Made by a program: the position numbers and the translations under genes. Under the pieces are notes generated by a model. That model ran no database searches and had not been told where the DNA came from. It worked only from the letters and a program-made list of their open reading frames with translations. DNA of 64,000 nucleotides from NCBI RefSeq assembly GCF_030413635.1, contig NZ_CP129235.1:3844001-3908000 (forward strand), given 5' to 3'. Shown here in pieces: positions 1 through 9,258 of this stretch. This stretch comes from Planococcus shenhongbingii. GTDB taxonomy: Bacteria > Bacillota > Bacilli > Bacillales_A > Planococcaceae. The stretch's first letter is position 1; every line of letters starts with the position of its first letter.

Positions 1-633
1 GACGTCCACTCCTGACTGCTGAAGCTCCCAGACGGTCAGCCGTGCACCTTGGAATACCGGGCGGGTCTCACATGCAAACACTTCAAATTTCCGGCCGCGT
101 TCGCTTCCAAGGTGAAATGGCGCCAAGGCTGTTCCATATTTCGCAGTGGCAATCGATCCGGCATTGCAGATGGTCATCACCCGTTTATGCCCTTCCAAAA
201 GCGCCAAGGCATATTCGCCGATCTGCCGGCAGGAAGCTTCATCTTCCTGGTGGATGCGCACCGCTTCTGCGATAAGCAGCACTTTTCCATTTTCTACAGA
301 TTCAGCTTTTTGAACGGCTTCAAGCAATCTATCGAGCGCCCACATTAAGTTGACGGCCGTCGGACGCGACTCTCCTAGATAAAGCGCATCTTTGCGCACA
401 TCATGCAGGAACGCTTCCACTGTTTCAGCATCGTGCCGCTGGGCTGCCAGTGCTAAGCCATAAGCGGCGGTGATGCCGATGGCCGGGGCGCCGCGAACTT
501 TCAGCGTAAAGATGGCTTCATAGACATCTTCAATCGTCTCGAGTGTCAAATAGTCAATTTCATGCGGCAATTTCTGTTGATCTAAGATGACCAACTGCCC
601 GTCTGTCCAGGCAATTGATAATGGAATGGTCAT
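1..633 (-). CDS. mtnA: Methylthioribose-1-phosphate isomerase, N-terminal part (cut by window edge)
   Basis: Isomerises 5-methylthioribose-1-phosphate to methylthioribulose-1-phosphate in the cytosolic methionine salvage pathway. The minus strand reads without a stop from the ATG at 633 to the window edge, giving 211 codons of the roughly 350 usual for the family. The N-terminus reads [15 protein letters not shown] and carries the family motif RGAPAIGI, followed by a segment with [16 protein letters not shown] and [11 protein letters not shown]. The start overlaps the stop of mtnK as ATGA, so the two are translationally coupled, and both lie behind the SAM riboswitch at 1843-2050. The C-terminal catalytic half is outside the window. 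Identification rests on these motifs and on the mtnK partner. Confidence 0.95.
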   Translation of the reverse strand, partial: MTIPLSIAWTDGQLVILDQQKLPHEIDYLTLETIEDVYEAIFTLKVRGAPAIGITAAYGLALAAQRHDAETVEAFLHDVRKDALYLGESRPTAVNLMWALDRLLEAVQKAESVENGKVLLIAEAVRIHQEDEASCRQIGEYALALLEGHKRVMTICNAGSIATAKYGTALAPFHLGSERGRKFEVFACETRPVFQGARLTVWELQQSGVDV

Positions 634-1817
634 TGCTTCAGCTCCTCAAGCAGACCAGATACCGCACTGATTGTTGTTAACCCGGAACGTTTTAAAATCA
701 GCGCTTCGCCGGTGTGCAAAGCTTGTTTCTTTAAACGAATGCGCAAGTTCTTATCTTCAATGCTGTCCAAATCTTTAACATGTGCCAGTCCGATTGTGCG
801 TCGAATCAATTCACAGCCGGCAAAGCCAAGCGTGTCGCGGAATATCTTTTCCAATATGAACTCTTTATAGCCTGGTGTGTCTTTGTATGCTTCAATGCCT
901 TCCCGGTCCCATAGTTCTGAAAAGCGGGTTGAGAAAACTTCCCATGTACGTTCGATATGATTCACAATCACTTGGCGTTCTTCGCCGCTCCGGGTGATTG
1001 ACTGAACGATTAAGTTTGCCAGAAACAAGCCGACGTCAAAGCCAATAGGACCGTAAAAAGCAAATTCGGGATCGATGACTTTCGTTTCCGATTCACTGGC
1101 AAAAATACTGCCGGTATGAAGGTCCCCATGCAATAGCGCTTCCGCTTCCGTCAAAAAACTGAACTTCAGCTTTGCCGCTTCAAGTTTCAATGGACCGTTG
1201 TTCCAGATAGCTTCGACCGTGGCTTGAAGCTCCGGTTCGTAATCATTGGTGTCGTTATTGAAAAACGGGTCGGTGAAAATAAGGTCCTCTGTTATTTTGC
1301 ACAGTTCCGGGTTGGAGTAGTCGGCCACCAACCGCTTTTTCTCAAACGGGTGCAGCGCAAAATCAGATGTATGGAACAGCGTGCGTCCCAAATATTCACC
1401 GATGTCTTCCGATAGTTTTGGATAAGCTGCCCCTTGGATCAGCCCTTCGCGTGCAATCGTCAGATGAGACAAGTCTTCCATTACGGTAATCGCCAGTTCC
1501 TCATCCATGGCATAAACGGCCGGTACCAGCCCCGGTGCAAATTCGCTATGCTTTTGAAGAGCGTTCGCTTCAATCGTTGCGCGTTTCAATGTCAGCGGCC
1601 AGCTTTCCCCGACAACTTTCGCATATGGCAATGCCTGTTTGATAATCAACCCTTTTCCACTTTTAGGATCTTTGATCTGGAATACATAATTCAAGTTCCC
1701 GTCTCCGATTTCGCGGCACACCAGTTCCGCTCCTTCAGGGAATGGGTATAGGCTCTGAGCCAGTGCAATGGCTTTTTCTTCGGTTAATGCTTCGTATTGT
1801 TTGGATGCTATTGTCAT
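630..1817 (-). CDS. mtnK: S-methyl-5-thioribose kinase
   Basis: Phosphorylates 5-methylthioribose with ATP, an entry step of methionine salvage. The protein has 395 residues, the normal length for MtnK, and the aminoglycoside-phosphotransferase/choline-kinase fold is visible: nucleotide-binding N-lobe with [11 protein letters not shown] and [10 protein letters not shown], catalytic loop [11 protein letters not shown], and metal-binding [15 protein letters not shown]. It is the first gene of the mtnKA transcript, with its ATG about 26 bases downstream of the riboswitch terminator. In B. subtilis the same pair (ykrTS) is also divergent from mtnWXBD. Loss of methionine or SAM should switch it on through the riboswitch. 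Confidence 0.96.
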   Translation of the reverse strand: MTIASKQYEALTEEKAIALAQSLYPFPEGAELVCREIGDGNLNYVFQIKDPKSGKGLIIKQALPYAKVVGESWPLTLKRATIEANALQKHSEFAPGLVPAVYAMDEELAITVMEDLSHLTIAREGLIQGAAYPKLSEDIGEYLGRTLFHTSDFALHPFEKKRLVADYSNPELCKITEDLIFTDPFFNNDTNDYEPELQATVEAIWNNGPLKLEAAKLKFSFLTEAEALLHGDLHTGSIFASESETKVIDPEFAFYGPIGFDVGLFLANLIVQSITRSGEERQVIVNHIERTWEVFSTRFSELWDREGIEAYKDTPGYKEFILEKIFRDTLGFAGCELIRRTIGLAHVKDLDSIEDKNLRIRLKKQALHTGEALILKRSGLTTISAVSGLLEELKQ

Positions 1818-1842
1818 TATTCATCTACCTTTCCGGGTCAAT

Positions 1843-2050
1843 ATAAAAAGCCTCTTTCCGCAAGAAAGAGGCCTAGAATGATAGATTCCACGCCTCTTAT
1901 CTTTCAGAAATGGTCATTTCTGATGGAATTAGCACCGTGCCTTGCGGAATTTGCATTCCGGCGCGAAAGCGCCCCTTCTCACGAAGGTATTACGGTCGGT
2001 TGCTGGGCGTCATAGGGCCAATTTCCCTCTGCCTGCTCTTGATAAGAGTA
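1843..2050 (-). promoter_or_regulatory. SAM-I (S-box) riboswitch of mtnKA with terminator
   Basis: On the minus strand the segment opens with CTCTTATCAAGAGCAGGCAG, continues with GAGGGAAATTGGCCCTATGA and CGCCCAGCAACC, and ends with GGTGCTAATTCC and a closing GATAAGAG that pairs with CTCTTATC to form P1 (2050-2043 with 1902-1895). These are conserved S-box elements. A terminator hairpin of 9 bp (1850-1858 with 1864-1872) followed by a T-run lies before mtnK. SAM binding should favour the terminator. A possible promoter upstream on this strand is TTGACA (2112-2107) with an 18-base spacer and TAGGAT. Confidence 0.95.
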
Positions 2051-2148
2051 CTATTTGAGTAACTATATGCTGTTTGAAAAGAATCCTATCACGGTTCAGA
2101 ATTGACTGTCAATAACTTTTTTACAACAAATAATTTTGCGAATATTCA

Positions 2149-2177
2149 TTGACAGAATGTTTCATACATGAAATAAT
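2149..2177 (+). promoter_or_regulatory. Sigma-A-type promoter of mtnWXBD
   Basis: TTGACA at 2149-2154, a 17-base spacer, then AATAAT at 2172-2177. It lies 36 bases before the S-box aptamer, so the leader transcript would begin just ahead of the riboswitch. Confidence 0.6.
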
Positions 2178-2212
2178 CAAAACTAATTTCTTTATTAAAA
2201 CAATTGAATACG

Positions 2213-2370
2213 CATTCTTATTCAGAGCAGGTGGAGGGACGAGCCCTATGATACCCGGCAACCGGTCCATTATTGGACACGGTGCTAATTCTTGCAGCCA
2301 TTTAATGAGGCTGAGAAATAAGAAGTTGTTAAGCCTATTAACCTCTTCTTGTTTGAAGAGGTTTTTTATT
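2213..2370 (+). promoter_or_regulatory. SAM-I (S-box) riboswitch of mtnWXBD with terminator
   Basis: Conserved S-box elements occur in order: GCAGGTGGAGGGACGAGCCC, TATGATACCCGGCAACC, GGTGCTAATTCTTGC, ATGAGGCTGAGAAATAAGAA. The P1 helix is TTCTTATTC (2215-2223) with GAAATAAGAA (2314-2323). The terminator is AACCTCTTC (2340-2348) with GAAGAGGTT (2355-2363) followed by six Ts. The first gene starts at 2398. This is a second, independent S-box, on the opposite strand to that of mtnKA. Confidence 0.96.
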
Positions 2371-2397
2371 TTGATTTTTAACAGGAGTGTGAATGCA

Positions 2398-3612
2398 ATG
2401 AGCAGTTTAACAGCGACTTACCAGCTGTATGGCAAAGCGGGTTCATTCGGGAAAAAGGCAGAAGGAATCGCCCTGGGCCTGACGATCGGATCGTGGACCG
2501 ACTTGCCATTATTGGAACAGCAGCAATTAAAACACCATAAAGGAAATGTCGTTTCGACAACGGAATTTGAAGATTCCCCGCATCCGTTAAAGCCGGATGA
2601 AATCAAGGCTGTGGTGAAGATTTCGTATCCAAGTGCCAACTTCTCAGCGGATTTCCCGGCAATATTAACCACCGTCTTCGGCAAATTGTCGCTGGATGGT
2701 GAAGTTAAGCTGCTTGATTTGGAGTTTGACGAAGAGCTGCTCTCGCATTTTCCGGGACCACGATTCGGCATCGACGGAATCCGGGGATTGCTTGGCGTTA
2801 CCGGCCGGCCGCTTGTCATGAGCATCTTCAAAGGCGTCATCGGCCGCGACTTGGATTTCCTCGCTTCACAGCTTCGCCAGCAGGCGCTCGGCGGAGTGGA
2901 TTTGGTAAAAGATGATGAGATTCTATTTGATAATCCGCTGACGCCTTTTGAGAAGCGGATCACGACAGGGAAAAACGTGCTGCAGCAGGTCTTTGAGGAA
3001 ACTGGGCACCGGACGCTTTATGCGGTGAACTTGTCGGGGCGCACTTCCAGCTTGCGTGACAAGGCAAAAAAAGCACGCAAACTTGGAGCGGATGCCTTGC
3101 TGTTCAATGTCCATGCTTATGGTCTGGATGTGCTGCAGGAACTAGCAGAAGATCCGGATATCGGGCTGCCGCTCATGGCGCATCCAGCATTCAGCGGCGC
3201 TTTCACTTCTTCCAACTTTTATGGACTGGCCACTTCTCTGGCACTCGGAAAACTGGTCCGCTACGCAGGCGCCGACTTTTCTTTGTTCCCCTCCCCTTAC
3301 GGCAGTGTTGCTCTTGAAAAAGCCCAGGCACGGGCACTCGGTGAGGAATTGGTGAAGGACAGTCCGTTGAAGCGAAGCTTCCCAGTGCCTTCTGCAGGCA
3401 TCCATCCCGGACTTGTTCCGTTATTGATCAACGATTTCGGAATTGACAGTATCATCAATGCAGGAGGCGGCGTACATGGCCATCCGGACGGTGCAGCCGG
3501 AGGCGGTAAAGCTTTCCGCCAGGCAGTTGATGCCGTTTTAAGCAAAAAAACACTCGCCGACGCTTCTGAACAGCATGAAGAATTAAAAACAGCATTGGCA
3601 ATATGGGGGTAA
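2398..3612 (+). CDS. mtnW: 2,3-diketo-5-methylthiopentyl-1-phosphate enolase (RuBisCO-like protein)
   Basis: Enolises 2,3-diketo-5-methylthiopentyl-1-phosphate in methionine salvage. The protein has 404 residues and belongs to the type IV RuBisCO-like family. Recognisable segments include [48 protein letters not shown], the [11 protein letters not shown] strand, [27 protein letters not shown] and the phosphate-binding [17 protein letters not shown] chose the ATG at 2398: it has AGGAG at 2384-2388, and the in-frame extension back to 2149 would run through the riboswitch and its terminator. Its stop is 5 bases from the probable TTG start of mtnX. Confidence 0.96.
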   Translation: MSSLTATYQLYGKAGSFGKKAEGIALGLTIGSWTDLPLLEQQQLKHHKGNVVSTTEFEDSPHPLKPDEIKAVVKISYPSANFSADFPAILTTVFGKLSLDGEVKLLDLEFDEELLSHFPGPRFGIDGIRGLLGVTGRPLVMSIFKGVIGRDLDFLASQLRQQALGGVDLVKDDEILFDNPLTPFEKRITTGKNVLQQVFEETGHRTLYAVNLSGRTSSLRDKAKKARKLGADALLFNVHAYGLDVLQELAEDPDIGLPLMAHPAFSGAFTSSNFYGLATSLALGKLVRYAGADFSLFPSPYGSVALEKAQARALGEELVKDSPLKRSFPVPSAGIHPGLVPLLINDFGIDSIINAGGGVHGHPDGAAGGGKAFRQAVDAVLSKKTLADASEQHEELKTALAIWG

Positions 3613-3617
3613 GCATT

Positions 3618-4283
3618 TTGAGCAAACCAGTGATTTTCTGCGATTTTGATGGCACGGTGACCAACAACGACAACATCATCGCAATCATGAAAAAATTCAA
3701 TCCGCCCGGCTGGGAATCGGTCAAAGACGATATCCTGGCCCAACGGGTCTCCATAAAAGATGGCGTTGCAAAGATGTTCACGCTGTTGCCGTCATCGAAA
3801 AAAGACGACATTATCAGCTATGTGCTGGAACAGGCGCAAATCCGTGACGGCTTTTCTGAATTCGTGGCCTACGCCAAAAAACAGGATATTGCGCTTTATA
3901 TCGTCAGCGGCGGCATTGACTTTTTTGTCTATCCGCTGCTCGAATCATTCGGCCCTTTCGCCGGCGTCTATTGCAACGAAGCCGATTTTTCAGGAGAAAC
4001 GATCAACATCAATTTTCCGCACAGATGCGATGACGAATGCACGAGCCAAGGCTGCGGCTGCTGCAAGCCGTCCATTATCCGCGAGCTGCTTGAAAACGGC
4101 GCGAAAAGCATCGTCATCGGAGACTCCATCACCGATCTTGAAGCGGCGAAACGGGCAGACCTCGTCATTGCCCGCGATTTTTTAATCGAGAAATGCGAAG
4201 AGCTCGGCTTGTCGTATGAGCCGTTTGAAAACTTCCGGGATGTCACTTCCATCATCGACGCTCGTCTGGGTGTGAAGCTATGA
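3618..4283 (+). CDS. mtnX: 2-hydroxy-3-keto-5-methylthiopentenyl-1-phosphate phosphatase
   Basis: HAD-superfamily phosphatase that dephosphorylates the MtnW product. The nucleophile motif is [14 protein letters not shown] at the N-terminus, motif II is YIVSGG, and the acidic motif III/IV region is [14 protein letters not shown] Cys-rich insert ([16 protein letters not shown]) is present, as in the family. I favour the TTG at 3618 (221 residues), which has GGGGG at 3605-3609 at proper spacing and gives the usual start [12 protein letters not shown]. The ATG at 3603 lies inside mtnW and would add five residues. The stop overlaps mtnB as ATGA. Confidence 0.92.
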   Translation: MSKPVIFCDFDGTVTNNDNIIAIMKKFNPPGWESVKDDILAQRVSIKDGVAKMFTLLPSSKKDDIISYVLEQAQIRDGFSEFVAYAKKQDIALYIVSGGIDFFVYPLLESFGPFAGVYCNEADFSGETININFPHRCDDECTSQGCGCCKPSIIRELLENGAKSIVIGDSITDLEAAKRADLVIARDFLIEKCEELGLSYEPFENFRDVTSIIDARLGVKL

Positions 4284-4897
4284 CGGCGCTTCAGGAGCGA
4301 TGGCAGGAACTTGCAGATGTCAAAGACGAATTGGCGCTCCGGGACTGGTTCATGGGAACGAGCGGCAACTTGGCCATTAAAGTCCAAGATTCGCCTGTTG
4401 AATTTCTTGTGACGGCCAGCGGCAAAGATAAGCGCAAACGCACGGCAGAAGATTTTTTGCTGGTGGATGCAGCCGGCAAGGCAGTCGATGAGACACATTT
4501 GAAGCCGTCGGCTGAAACTTTGCTGCATTGTGAAGTTTATTCGAAAACACCTGCGGGGTGCAGCCTCCATATCCATACCGTTGCCAATAACATCATTTCG
4601 GAACTATACGGGAACCGTGGAAAAATTGATTTCCAAGGCCTTGAACTCATCAAAGCATTCGGTTTATGGGATGAAGATGCGGTGTTGACCATCCCCATCA
4701 TCCCAAACCACGCCCACATCCCTGACCTTGCGGAAGAGTTCCGAAAACACTTGACTGCCGATAGCGGCGCAGTGCTGATCCGCAACCATGGCATTACCGT
4801 GTGGGGCAAAAACGGTTTTGAAGCCAAGAAACTGCTGGAGGCAAGTGAGTTTCTTTTCCAGTATCAGATGGCTTTGTATCAAATACATTCACATTAA
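4280..4897 (+). CDS. mtnB: Methylthioribulose-1-phosphate dehydratase
   Basis: Class II aldolase-family, metal-dependent dehydratase that converts methylthioribulose-1-phosphate to 2,3-diketo-5-methylthiopentyl-1-phosphate. It has 205 residues. Family signatures are the N-terminal substrate loop [19 protein letters not shown], the metal-binding HIHT near residues 97-100, and the third metal ligand in [11 protein letters not shown]. Translation is coupled to mtnX through a 4-base ATGA overlap. In the pathway it acts between MtnA and MtnW, both encoded in this window. Confidence 0.95.
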   Translation: MTALQERWQELADVKDELALRDWFMGTSGNLAIKVQDSPVEFLVTASGKDKRKRTAEDFLLVDAAGKAVDETHLKPSAETLLHCEVYSKTPAGCSLHIHTVANNIISELYGNRGKIDFQGLELIKAFGLWDEDAVLTIPIIPNHAHIPDLAEEFRKHLTADSGAVLIRNHGITVWGKNGFEAKKLLEASEFLFQYQMALYQIHSH

Positions 4898-4924
4898 AAC
4901 TGAAAACGGAAAGGAAGATTCATA

Positions 4925-5461
4925 ATGGCAATCATTAAAATTCAAGGAACAAATGAAACAATCGAAGCGCAAAACGAAGTAGCAGCATTCCTCGAACAGC
5001 AGGAAGTTATTTACGAGCATTGGGACATCAACAAATTGCCGGAGCACCTGCGCGAGAAATTCAATCTCAGCGATGAAGAAAAAGAGGATATCCTGGCAGC
5101 TTTCAAAGCGGAAATCGACGACATTTCAGAACGCCGAGGCTACCAGGCAGCAGACATCATCTCGCTGTCCGATTCAAATCCGAAATTGGATGAACTGCTG
5201 AAAAACTTCCAGCGCAAACACATTCACACAGATGATGAAGTGCGTTACATCGTCAGCGGGCACGGCGTTTTCATCATCCAAGGAAAAGACGAGCGCTTTT
5301 TTGAAGTGCATCTGTCTCCTGGAGATTTGATTTCTGTGCCTGAAAACATCACCCATTACTTTACATTGGCAGATGACCGCAAAGTTGTCGCAGTCCGCAT
5401 TTTCGTTACGACTGAAGGATGGGTTCCTGTTTATCAGGAAGAAGAAAGCGTACAGAACTGA
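4925..5461 (+). CDS. mtnD: Acireductone dioxygenase
   Basis: Cupin enzyme that oxidises the acireductone 1,2-dihydroxy-3-keto-5-methylthiopentene to the 2-oxo acid precursor of methionine plus formate (iron form), or makes an off-pathway product (nickel form). It has 178 residues. The metal ligands are visible as H99 and H101 in HIHTDDEVRYIV, E105, and H144 in ENITHYF. It is the last gene of mtnWXBD, 27 bases after mtnB with AAAGGAAG before its ATG, and is followed by a terminator. The final step, transamination by MtnE, is not encoded in the window. Confidence 0.96.
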   Translation: MAIIKIQGTNETIEAQNEVAAFLEQQEVIYEHWDINKLPEHLREKFNLSDEEKEDILAAFKAEIDDISERRGYQAADIISLSDSNPKLDELLKNFQRKHIHTDDEVRYIVSGHGVFIIQGKDERFFEVHLSPGDLISVPENITHYFTLADDRKVVAVRIFVTTEGWVPVYQEEESVQN

Positions 5462-5475
5462 ATTTGCAGTACTAA

Positions 5476-5511
5476 ACATCGGCATTTTATTTGATGCCGG
5501 TGTTTTTTATT
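5476..5511 (+). terminator. Intrinsic terminator of mtnWXBD
   Basis: ACATCGGCAT (5476-5485) pairs with ATGCCGGTGT (5494-5503) with one wobble, followed by a T-run. Confidence 0.85.
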
Positions 5512-5586
5512 TTGCAAGCGGAGCCCATCTCCTTTATTCACAGTAAGCAACTTAGTATAATGGAAACGACCAGAGGAGGCTTCCGC

Positions 5587-6000
5587 ATGACAATTCCAAA
5601 ACCACTTGTTCAATCCAATCAGTTATTTATTGTCCTTACCGTCATCTTGGCGCTGATTTTCCATAAAGCGATTCTGTTCCTGCCATTTGCTGCAGGCGTC
5701 TTGACACTTATAACCGGCAAGAACCCGGTGATTTTAGTCGGGAGACGATTTTTAAAAAAACCGGCAAACCACTATATTCAGGAAGACCGCGCCCAGCAGA
5801 TTTTCAATCAATGGATTGCCACCATTTGCCTGGGATTATCGTTGCTGGCTTTCCTATTCGGTTTTACGCTAGTGGGTTATGCTTTCAGCATTATGGTTGT
5901 CGCAGCAGCAGGAGTTGCGCTGATGGGCTATTGCATCGGCTGCACGATCCGTTACCGCTATATGATGTGGCGGCATAAAAGAGCAAACGCGGCAAATTAA
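5587..6000 (+). CDS. DUF4395-family membrane protein
   Basis: Protein of 137 residues with four hydrophobic segments: LFIVLTVILALIFH, ILFLPFAAGVLTLI, IATICLGLSLLAFLFGF and SIMVVAAAGVALMGYCIGC. It ends in a basic tail, IRYRYMMWRHKRAN. The GYCIGC pair of cysteines near the C-terminus and the overall pattern match DUF4395, whose function is not established; some homologues are encoded beside thiol or sulfur-handling genes. I use the ATG at 5587 because GAGGAGG precedes it at 5573-5579. It stands alone between two terminators, so it is probably monocistronic. Confidence 0.75.
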   Translation: MTIPKPLVQSNQLFIVLTVILALIFHKAILFLPFAAGVLTLITGKNPVILVGRRFLKKPANHYIQEDRAQQIFNQWIATICLGLSLLAFLFGFTLVGYAFSIMVVAAAGVALMGYCIGCTIRYRYMMWRHKRANAAN

Positions 6001-6012
6001 GCTCTTACATAC

Positions 6013-6060
6013 AAAAAAGGCCAGAAAGCAATCACTGCGATTGCTTTCCGGCCTTTTCTT
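6013..6060. terminator. Bidirectional terminator between DUF4395 gene and proA
   Basis: AAGGCCAGAAAGCAAT pairs with ATTGCTTTCCGGCCTT with one mismatch. A-rich and T-rich flanks allow termination from both sides. Confidence 0.85.
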
Positions 6061-6064
6061 ATGG

Positions 6065-7333
6065 TTATTTCACTTGCCCATTGCCTTGGATCAAGTACTT
6101 TGTGGAAGTTAAAGCAGGCAGCCCCATTGGACCGCGCGCGTGAAGCTTTTGCGTGCTGATGCCGATTTCGGCTCCGAATCCAAACTCAAAACCGTCGGTA
6201 AAACGTGTAGATGCGTTATGGTAAACGGCTGCAGAGTCCACTTCCATAAAGAATTTGTCGACGTTTTCGAGAGTTTCTGAAATGATCGCTTCCGAATGTT
6301 TCGTGCCGTATAAATTGATGTGTTCAATCACTTCATCGACTGAGTCCACTACTTTGACGGCTACTTCCAGCCCCAGGTATTCCGTGCCCCAGTCTTCTTC
6401 ACTGGCCGGGATCACTTCGCCGTATTGCTGAGTTGCTTCGTCACCGTGGATTTGGACCGCTTGCTGCTGCAAGGCATCAAGGAGTTCAGCCAGATGATGC
6501 TTTGCCCATTCTTTATGTACCAGGATGGTCTCGCAGGCATTGCAGACGGACGGACGCTGTATTTTTGCATTGAGAGCAATAGAGATGGCCATTTCAGCAT
6601 TGGCTGTTTCATCGATATAGACGTGGCAATTTCCGGCGCCCGTTTCAAGGACCGGTACGCTGGCATTTTCAACAACCGTTTGGATCAGTTTTGCGCCGCC
6701 TCGTGGAATCAGCACATCCAGATGAGAGTTCAGCTTGAACATTTGTGCCGCTGTTTCTCTGCTTGTATCTTCGATCAGCTGAACCGCTTCTGCCGGCAAT
6801 TCGCTTTTCTCCAAAGCGTGATGAATCACTTTCACAAGGGCTTTATTGGAATGGATGGCGGTTGAACTGCCGCGAAGCACAACCGCATTGCCTGTCTTCA
6901 GGCACAGGCTTGAAGCGTCTACGGTCACATTGGGGCGCGCTTCGTAAATCATGCCAATTACGCCAAGCGGAACGCGGATTTTGGACATCGCAAGACCGTT
7001 CGGGCGTTCCCATTGTTCGAGCACTTCGCCGACCGGATCCTCCAGTTCTGTCAATTGAATCAAGGCCGCTGCTATATCGCTTAACCGTTCTTTATCCAAT
7101 TTGAGTCGGTCAACCAGCGACTCGCTCATTCCGCCCGCTCTTCCTGCGGTAATATCTTTTTCGTTTTCAGCCAGTATAAACGCCTGCTCTTCCAGCAACT
7201 GGCTGGAAATCAAACGAAGGGCATCGTTTTTTTGGACAGTCGTTGTCTTAGCCATAACCGCAGCTGCAGTTTTAGCAAGTTGGGCTTTTTGAAGTAAATC
7301 ACTTGTTTTCCCTGCTTGAAGAAGTTCACTCAT
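6065..7333 (-). CDS. proA: Gamma-glutamyl phosphate reductase
   Basis: NADPH-dependent reduction of glutamyl-5-phosphate to glutamate semialdehyde, the second step of proline synthesis. It has 422 residues with an aldehyde-dehydrogenase fold: [18 protein letters not shown], the cofactor loop [20 protein letters not shown], catalytic cysteine region [13 protein letters not shown], and C-terminal [20 protein letters not shown]. The start overlaps the end of proB by 8 bases, indicating a coupled proBA operon. The terminator at 6013-6060 ends it. Confidence 0.97.
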   Translation of the reverse strand: MSELLQAGKTSDLLQKAQLAKTAAAVMAKTTTVQKNDALRLISSQLLEEQAFILAENEKDITAGRAGGMSESLVDRLKLDKERLSDIAAALIQLTELEDPVGEVLEQWERPNGLAMSKIRVPLGVIGMIYEARPNVTVDASSLCLKTGNAVVLRGSSTAIHSNKALVKVIHHALEKSELPAEAVQLIEDTSRETAAQMFKLNSHLDVLIPRGGAKLIQTVVENASVPVLETGAGNCHVYIDETANAEMAISIALNAKIQRPSVCNACETILVHKEWAKHHLAELLDALQQQAVQIHGDEATQQYGEVIPASEEDWGTEYLGLEVAVKVVDSVDEVIEHINLYGTKHSEAIISETLENVDKFFMEVDSAAVYHNASTRFTDGFEFGFGAEIGISTQKLHARGPMGLPALTSTKYLIQGNGQVK

Positions 7334-8459
7334 TTGTTATTGTCCCCTTTCCTGAATGGCTGAACCATTGATTGCGGTGAATGACTACTTGCCGTTTGCC
7401 GGTCTTGGTGATGACATTTGCTTCTTCGCTGCACAGGCCCTTGATCTCCAGAAGCTCTTCAGAAGAATAATTCACCTGGCCGCGCCCCACCACTTCCCCT
7501 GATGGGTCAATAACTTCCACTACGTCATTGGCAGTAAAACTCCCTGCAATATCAATGACTCCAACCGGAAGCAAACTTCTCCCTTGCTCGGAAATAGCCA
7601 ATGCTGCACCATCGTCGACTTTGATTTTTCCCAGTGGTATCGAATGCAAAGCAAGCCATTGTTTGGAATTCTTCACCGTTGCCTGAGGATCGTCTCCGAT
7701 ATAGGTTCCGTCTCCTTTTCCTTCAAGAATGTCCAGGAGTTTTTCACTGCCGGAACCCGTTCCGATAAATATTTGTGCGCCTAGGGCTAACGCAGTTTGT
7801 GCTGCTTCCACTTTTGATTTCATCCCGCCGGTGCCGAGTTCCGAGCCTTCACTTGAAGTTGCCTGGATCAATTCATCCGGGATTTCGGAAAGAAAATCGT
7901 ATTTTTCAGCATTAGGGTTTTTGCGCGGGTTTTCCCGGTAAATTCCATTGATGTCCGTTAAAATGATGAGAAGCTGTGCTTGGACAAGTCCGCTGACCAA
8001 TGCTGACAGCATGTCGTTGTCGCCAAATGTCAGTCCTTCTACAGAAACTGAATCATTTTCGTTAATAATAGGCAAGACATTGCGCTTCAACAATTCACTT
8101 AAAGTAGCCTCGGCATTTTGATACAAATCTTTTGCCAATAGATTTTGCCGCGTCAGCAATAATTGAGCCGATATCACACCGTGTTTCTTGAATTCCTCTG
8201 AATAAGCCTGCAGTAATTGCCCTTGGCCGACGGATGCTGCGGCTTGCTTGCCTACAATGCTGACTGGACGGACGGCATAACCGAGATCCGTGAATCCTGC
8301 TGCCACTGCTCCTGAGGAAACCAAAATAACTTCATGCCCCGCTTCTTTTAAGCAGGCCAATGCTGCGACATGCTCCTGCAATTTCTCAAGGCTGAGCCCA
8401 CCGTTAAGATTCGTTAATGAGCTGCTGCCTATTTTAACGACAATCCTTTTCTTCTTCAC
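7326..8459 (-). CDS. proB: Glutamate 5-kinase with PUA domain
   Basis: Phosphorylates glutamate as the first and feedback-regulated step of proline synthesis. It has 377 residues: an amino-acid-kinase domain ([57 protein letters not shown]) followed by a C-terminal PUA domain from about residue 280 ([21 protein letters not shown]). The start is GTG at 8459, preceded on the minus strand by AGGTGG at 9-base spacing. I see no T-box in the leader, although some Bacilli regulate proline genes that way. Confidence 0.96.
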   Translation of the reverse strand: MKKKRIVVKIGSSSLTNLNGGLSLEKLQEHVAALACLKEAGHEVILVSSGAVAAGFTDLGYAVRPVSIVGKQAAASVGQGQLLQAYSEEFKKHGVISAQLLLTRQNLLAKDLYQNAEATLSELLKRNVLPIINENDSVSVEGLTFGDNDMLSALVSGLVQAQLLIILTDINGIYRENPRKNPNAEKYDFLSEIPDELIQATSSEGSELGTGGMKSKVEAAQTALALGAQIFIGTGSGSEKLLDILEGKGDGTYIGDDPQATVKNSKQWLALHSIPLGKIKVDDGAALAISEQGRSLLPVGVIDIAGSFTANDVVEVIDPSGEVVGRGQVNYSSEELLEIKGLCSEEANVITKTGKRQVVIHRNQWFSHSGKGTITNE

Positions 8460-8517
8460 TTACAGTCACCACCTGTTTTTAATCGCCCAAGACCATTTAA
8501 AAAAGTTTAATAGCATT

Positions 8518-8546
8518 ATTATGCAATACATTGAATTTTTAATCAA
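8518..8546 (-). promoter_or_regulatory. Probable sigma-A promoter of proBA
   Basis: On the minus strand TTGATT (8546-8541), a 17-base spacer and CATAAT (8523-8518), about 60 bases before the proB start codon. Confidence 0.55.
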
Positions 8547-8630
8547 CCAATTTTCACAAATATTCAAGAAAATAAAAAAAAGCTGTCACTTTCACTACTT
8601 AACTGTAAACATTCGTTATTCATAAATGCC

Positions 8631-8678
8631 TTCAAACTTTATTGGAAAGTACAGCTTACAGTTGCTTAGAAGTTTGAA
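8631..8678. repeat. Inverted repeat in the proB / VOC intergenic region
   Basis: TTCAAACTT (8631-8639) and AAGTTTGAA (8670-8678) are perfect 9-base inverted arms 30 bases apart, in the 320-base gap between proB and the VOC gene. No gene is seen in this gap; the rest is AT-rich promoter-like sequence. Confidence 0.4.
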
Positions 8679-8779
8679 CGCAAAACCGCAATTCAGTGCT
8701 TTAATTGTCAATTTATTATGCTATAGTTTAAATATTCTGTAGAGGATTTAAAATTTAATTGGCAAAGGAGAGAGCTTTG

Positions 8780-9160
8780 ATGGAAGTTCATTCTATTCAA
8801 CAAATCGGGCAAGTTGGGGTGCCTGTAAAGGATTTGGAGAAAGCTGTACAATTTTATCAAGATGTTTTAGAGCTGCCTTTGCTATTCAATACCGGTTCGT
8901 TGGCTTTTTTCGACTGCAACGGCATTCGTCTGCTGTTAAGCCTTCTTGAAAAAGAGGAGTTTGCCCATTCCAGTTCAATCCTGTATTTTAATGTAGAGCA
9001 AATCCATGAAGCTTACGCGGAATTTAAACGCAAGGGAGTTTCTTTTATCGATGAGCCGCATATGGTCGCCAAAATGGGCCACACTGAAACATGGATGGCA
9101 TTCTTTCACGATACACAAGGCAATATACACGCGTTAATGAGCGAAATTGAAGCACAGTAA
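8780..9160 (+). CDS. VOC (glyoxalase/bleomycin resistance) family protein
   Basis: A 126-residue single-unit vicinal-oxygen-chelate protein with the beta-alpha-beta-beta-beta modules visible as QVGVPVKDLEKAVQFYQDVL, LAFFDCNGIRLLLSLLE and TWMAFFHDTQGNIHALMSEI. Typical metal positions are partly degenerate, because the first strand has Q/G instead of His. The substrate cannot be inferred. The ATG at 8780 has AAAGGAGAGA at 8764-8773. It is monocistronic, with a strong bidirectional terminator after it. Confidence 0.8.
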   Translation: MEVHSIQQIGQVGVPVKDLEKAVQFYQDVLELPLLFNTGSLAFFDCNGIRLLLSLLEKEEFAHSSSILYFNVEQIHEAYAEFKRKGVSFIDEPHMVAKMGHTETWMAFFHDTQGNIHALMSEIEAQ

Positions 9161-9212
9161 AGAGAAACTTCACCCAGCGGAAGTTCTCTGCTGCCACAGG
9201 GGGAAAGCTCAA

Positions 9213-9250
9213 TAAAAAAGGCATCCGTGAATTCACGGATGCCTTTTCTT
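9213..9250. terminator. Bidirectional terminator
   Basis: AAGGCATCCGTGAA and TTCACGGATGCCTT form a perfect 14-base hairpin flanked by A- and T-runs. It lies between the converging VOC gene and the secreted-protein gene. Confidence 0.9.
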
Positions 9251-9258
9251 TTGAAATA

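Noticed and set aside
2149..2397. In-frame 83-codon upstream extension of mtnW
   Set aside because: It runs through the S-box aptamer and its terminator and has no ribosome site; the ATG at 2398 has one and gives the family length.
2418..2963. 181-codon antisense frame inside mtnW
   Set aside because: Low-complexity Ser-rich translation without family features; it is a shadow of the strongly conserved mtnW codons.
8460..8779. T-box leader for proBA
   Set aside because: No AGGGTGGNACCGCG-like T-box core and no terminator before proB.
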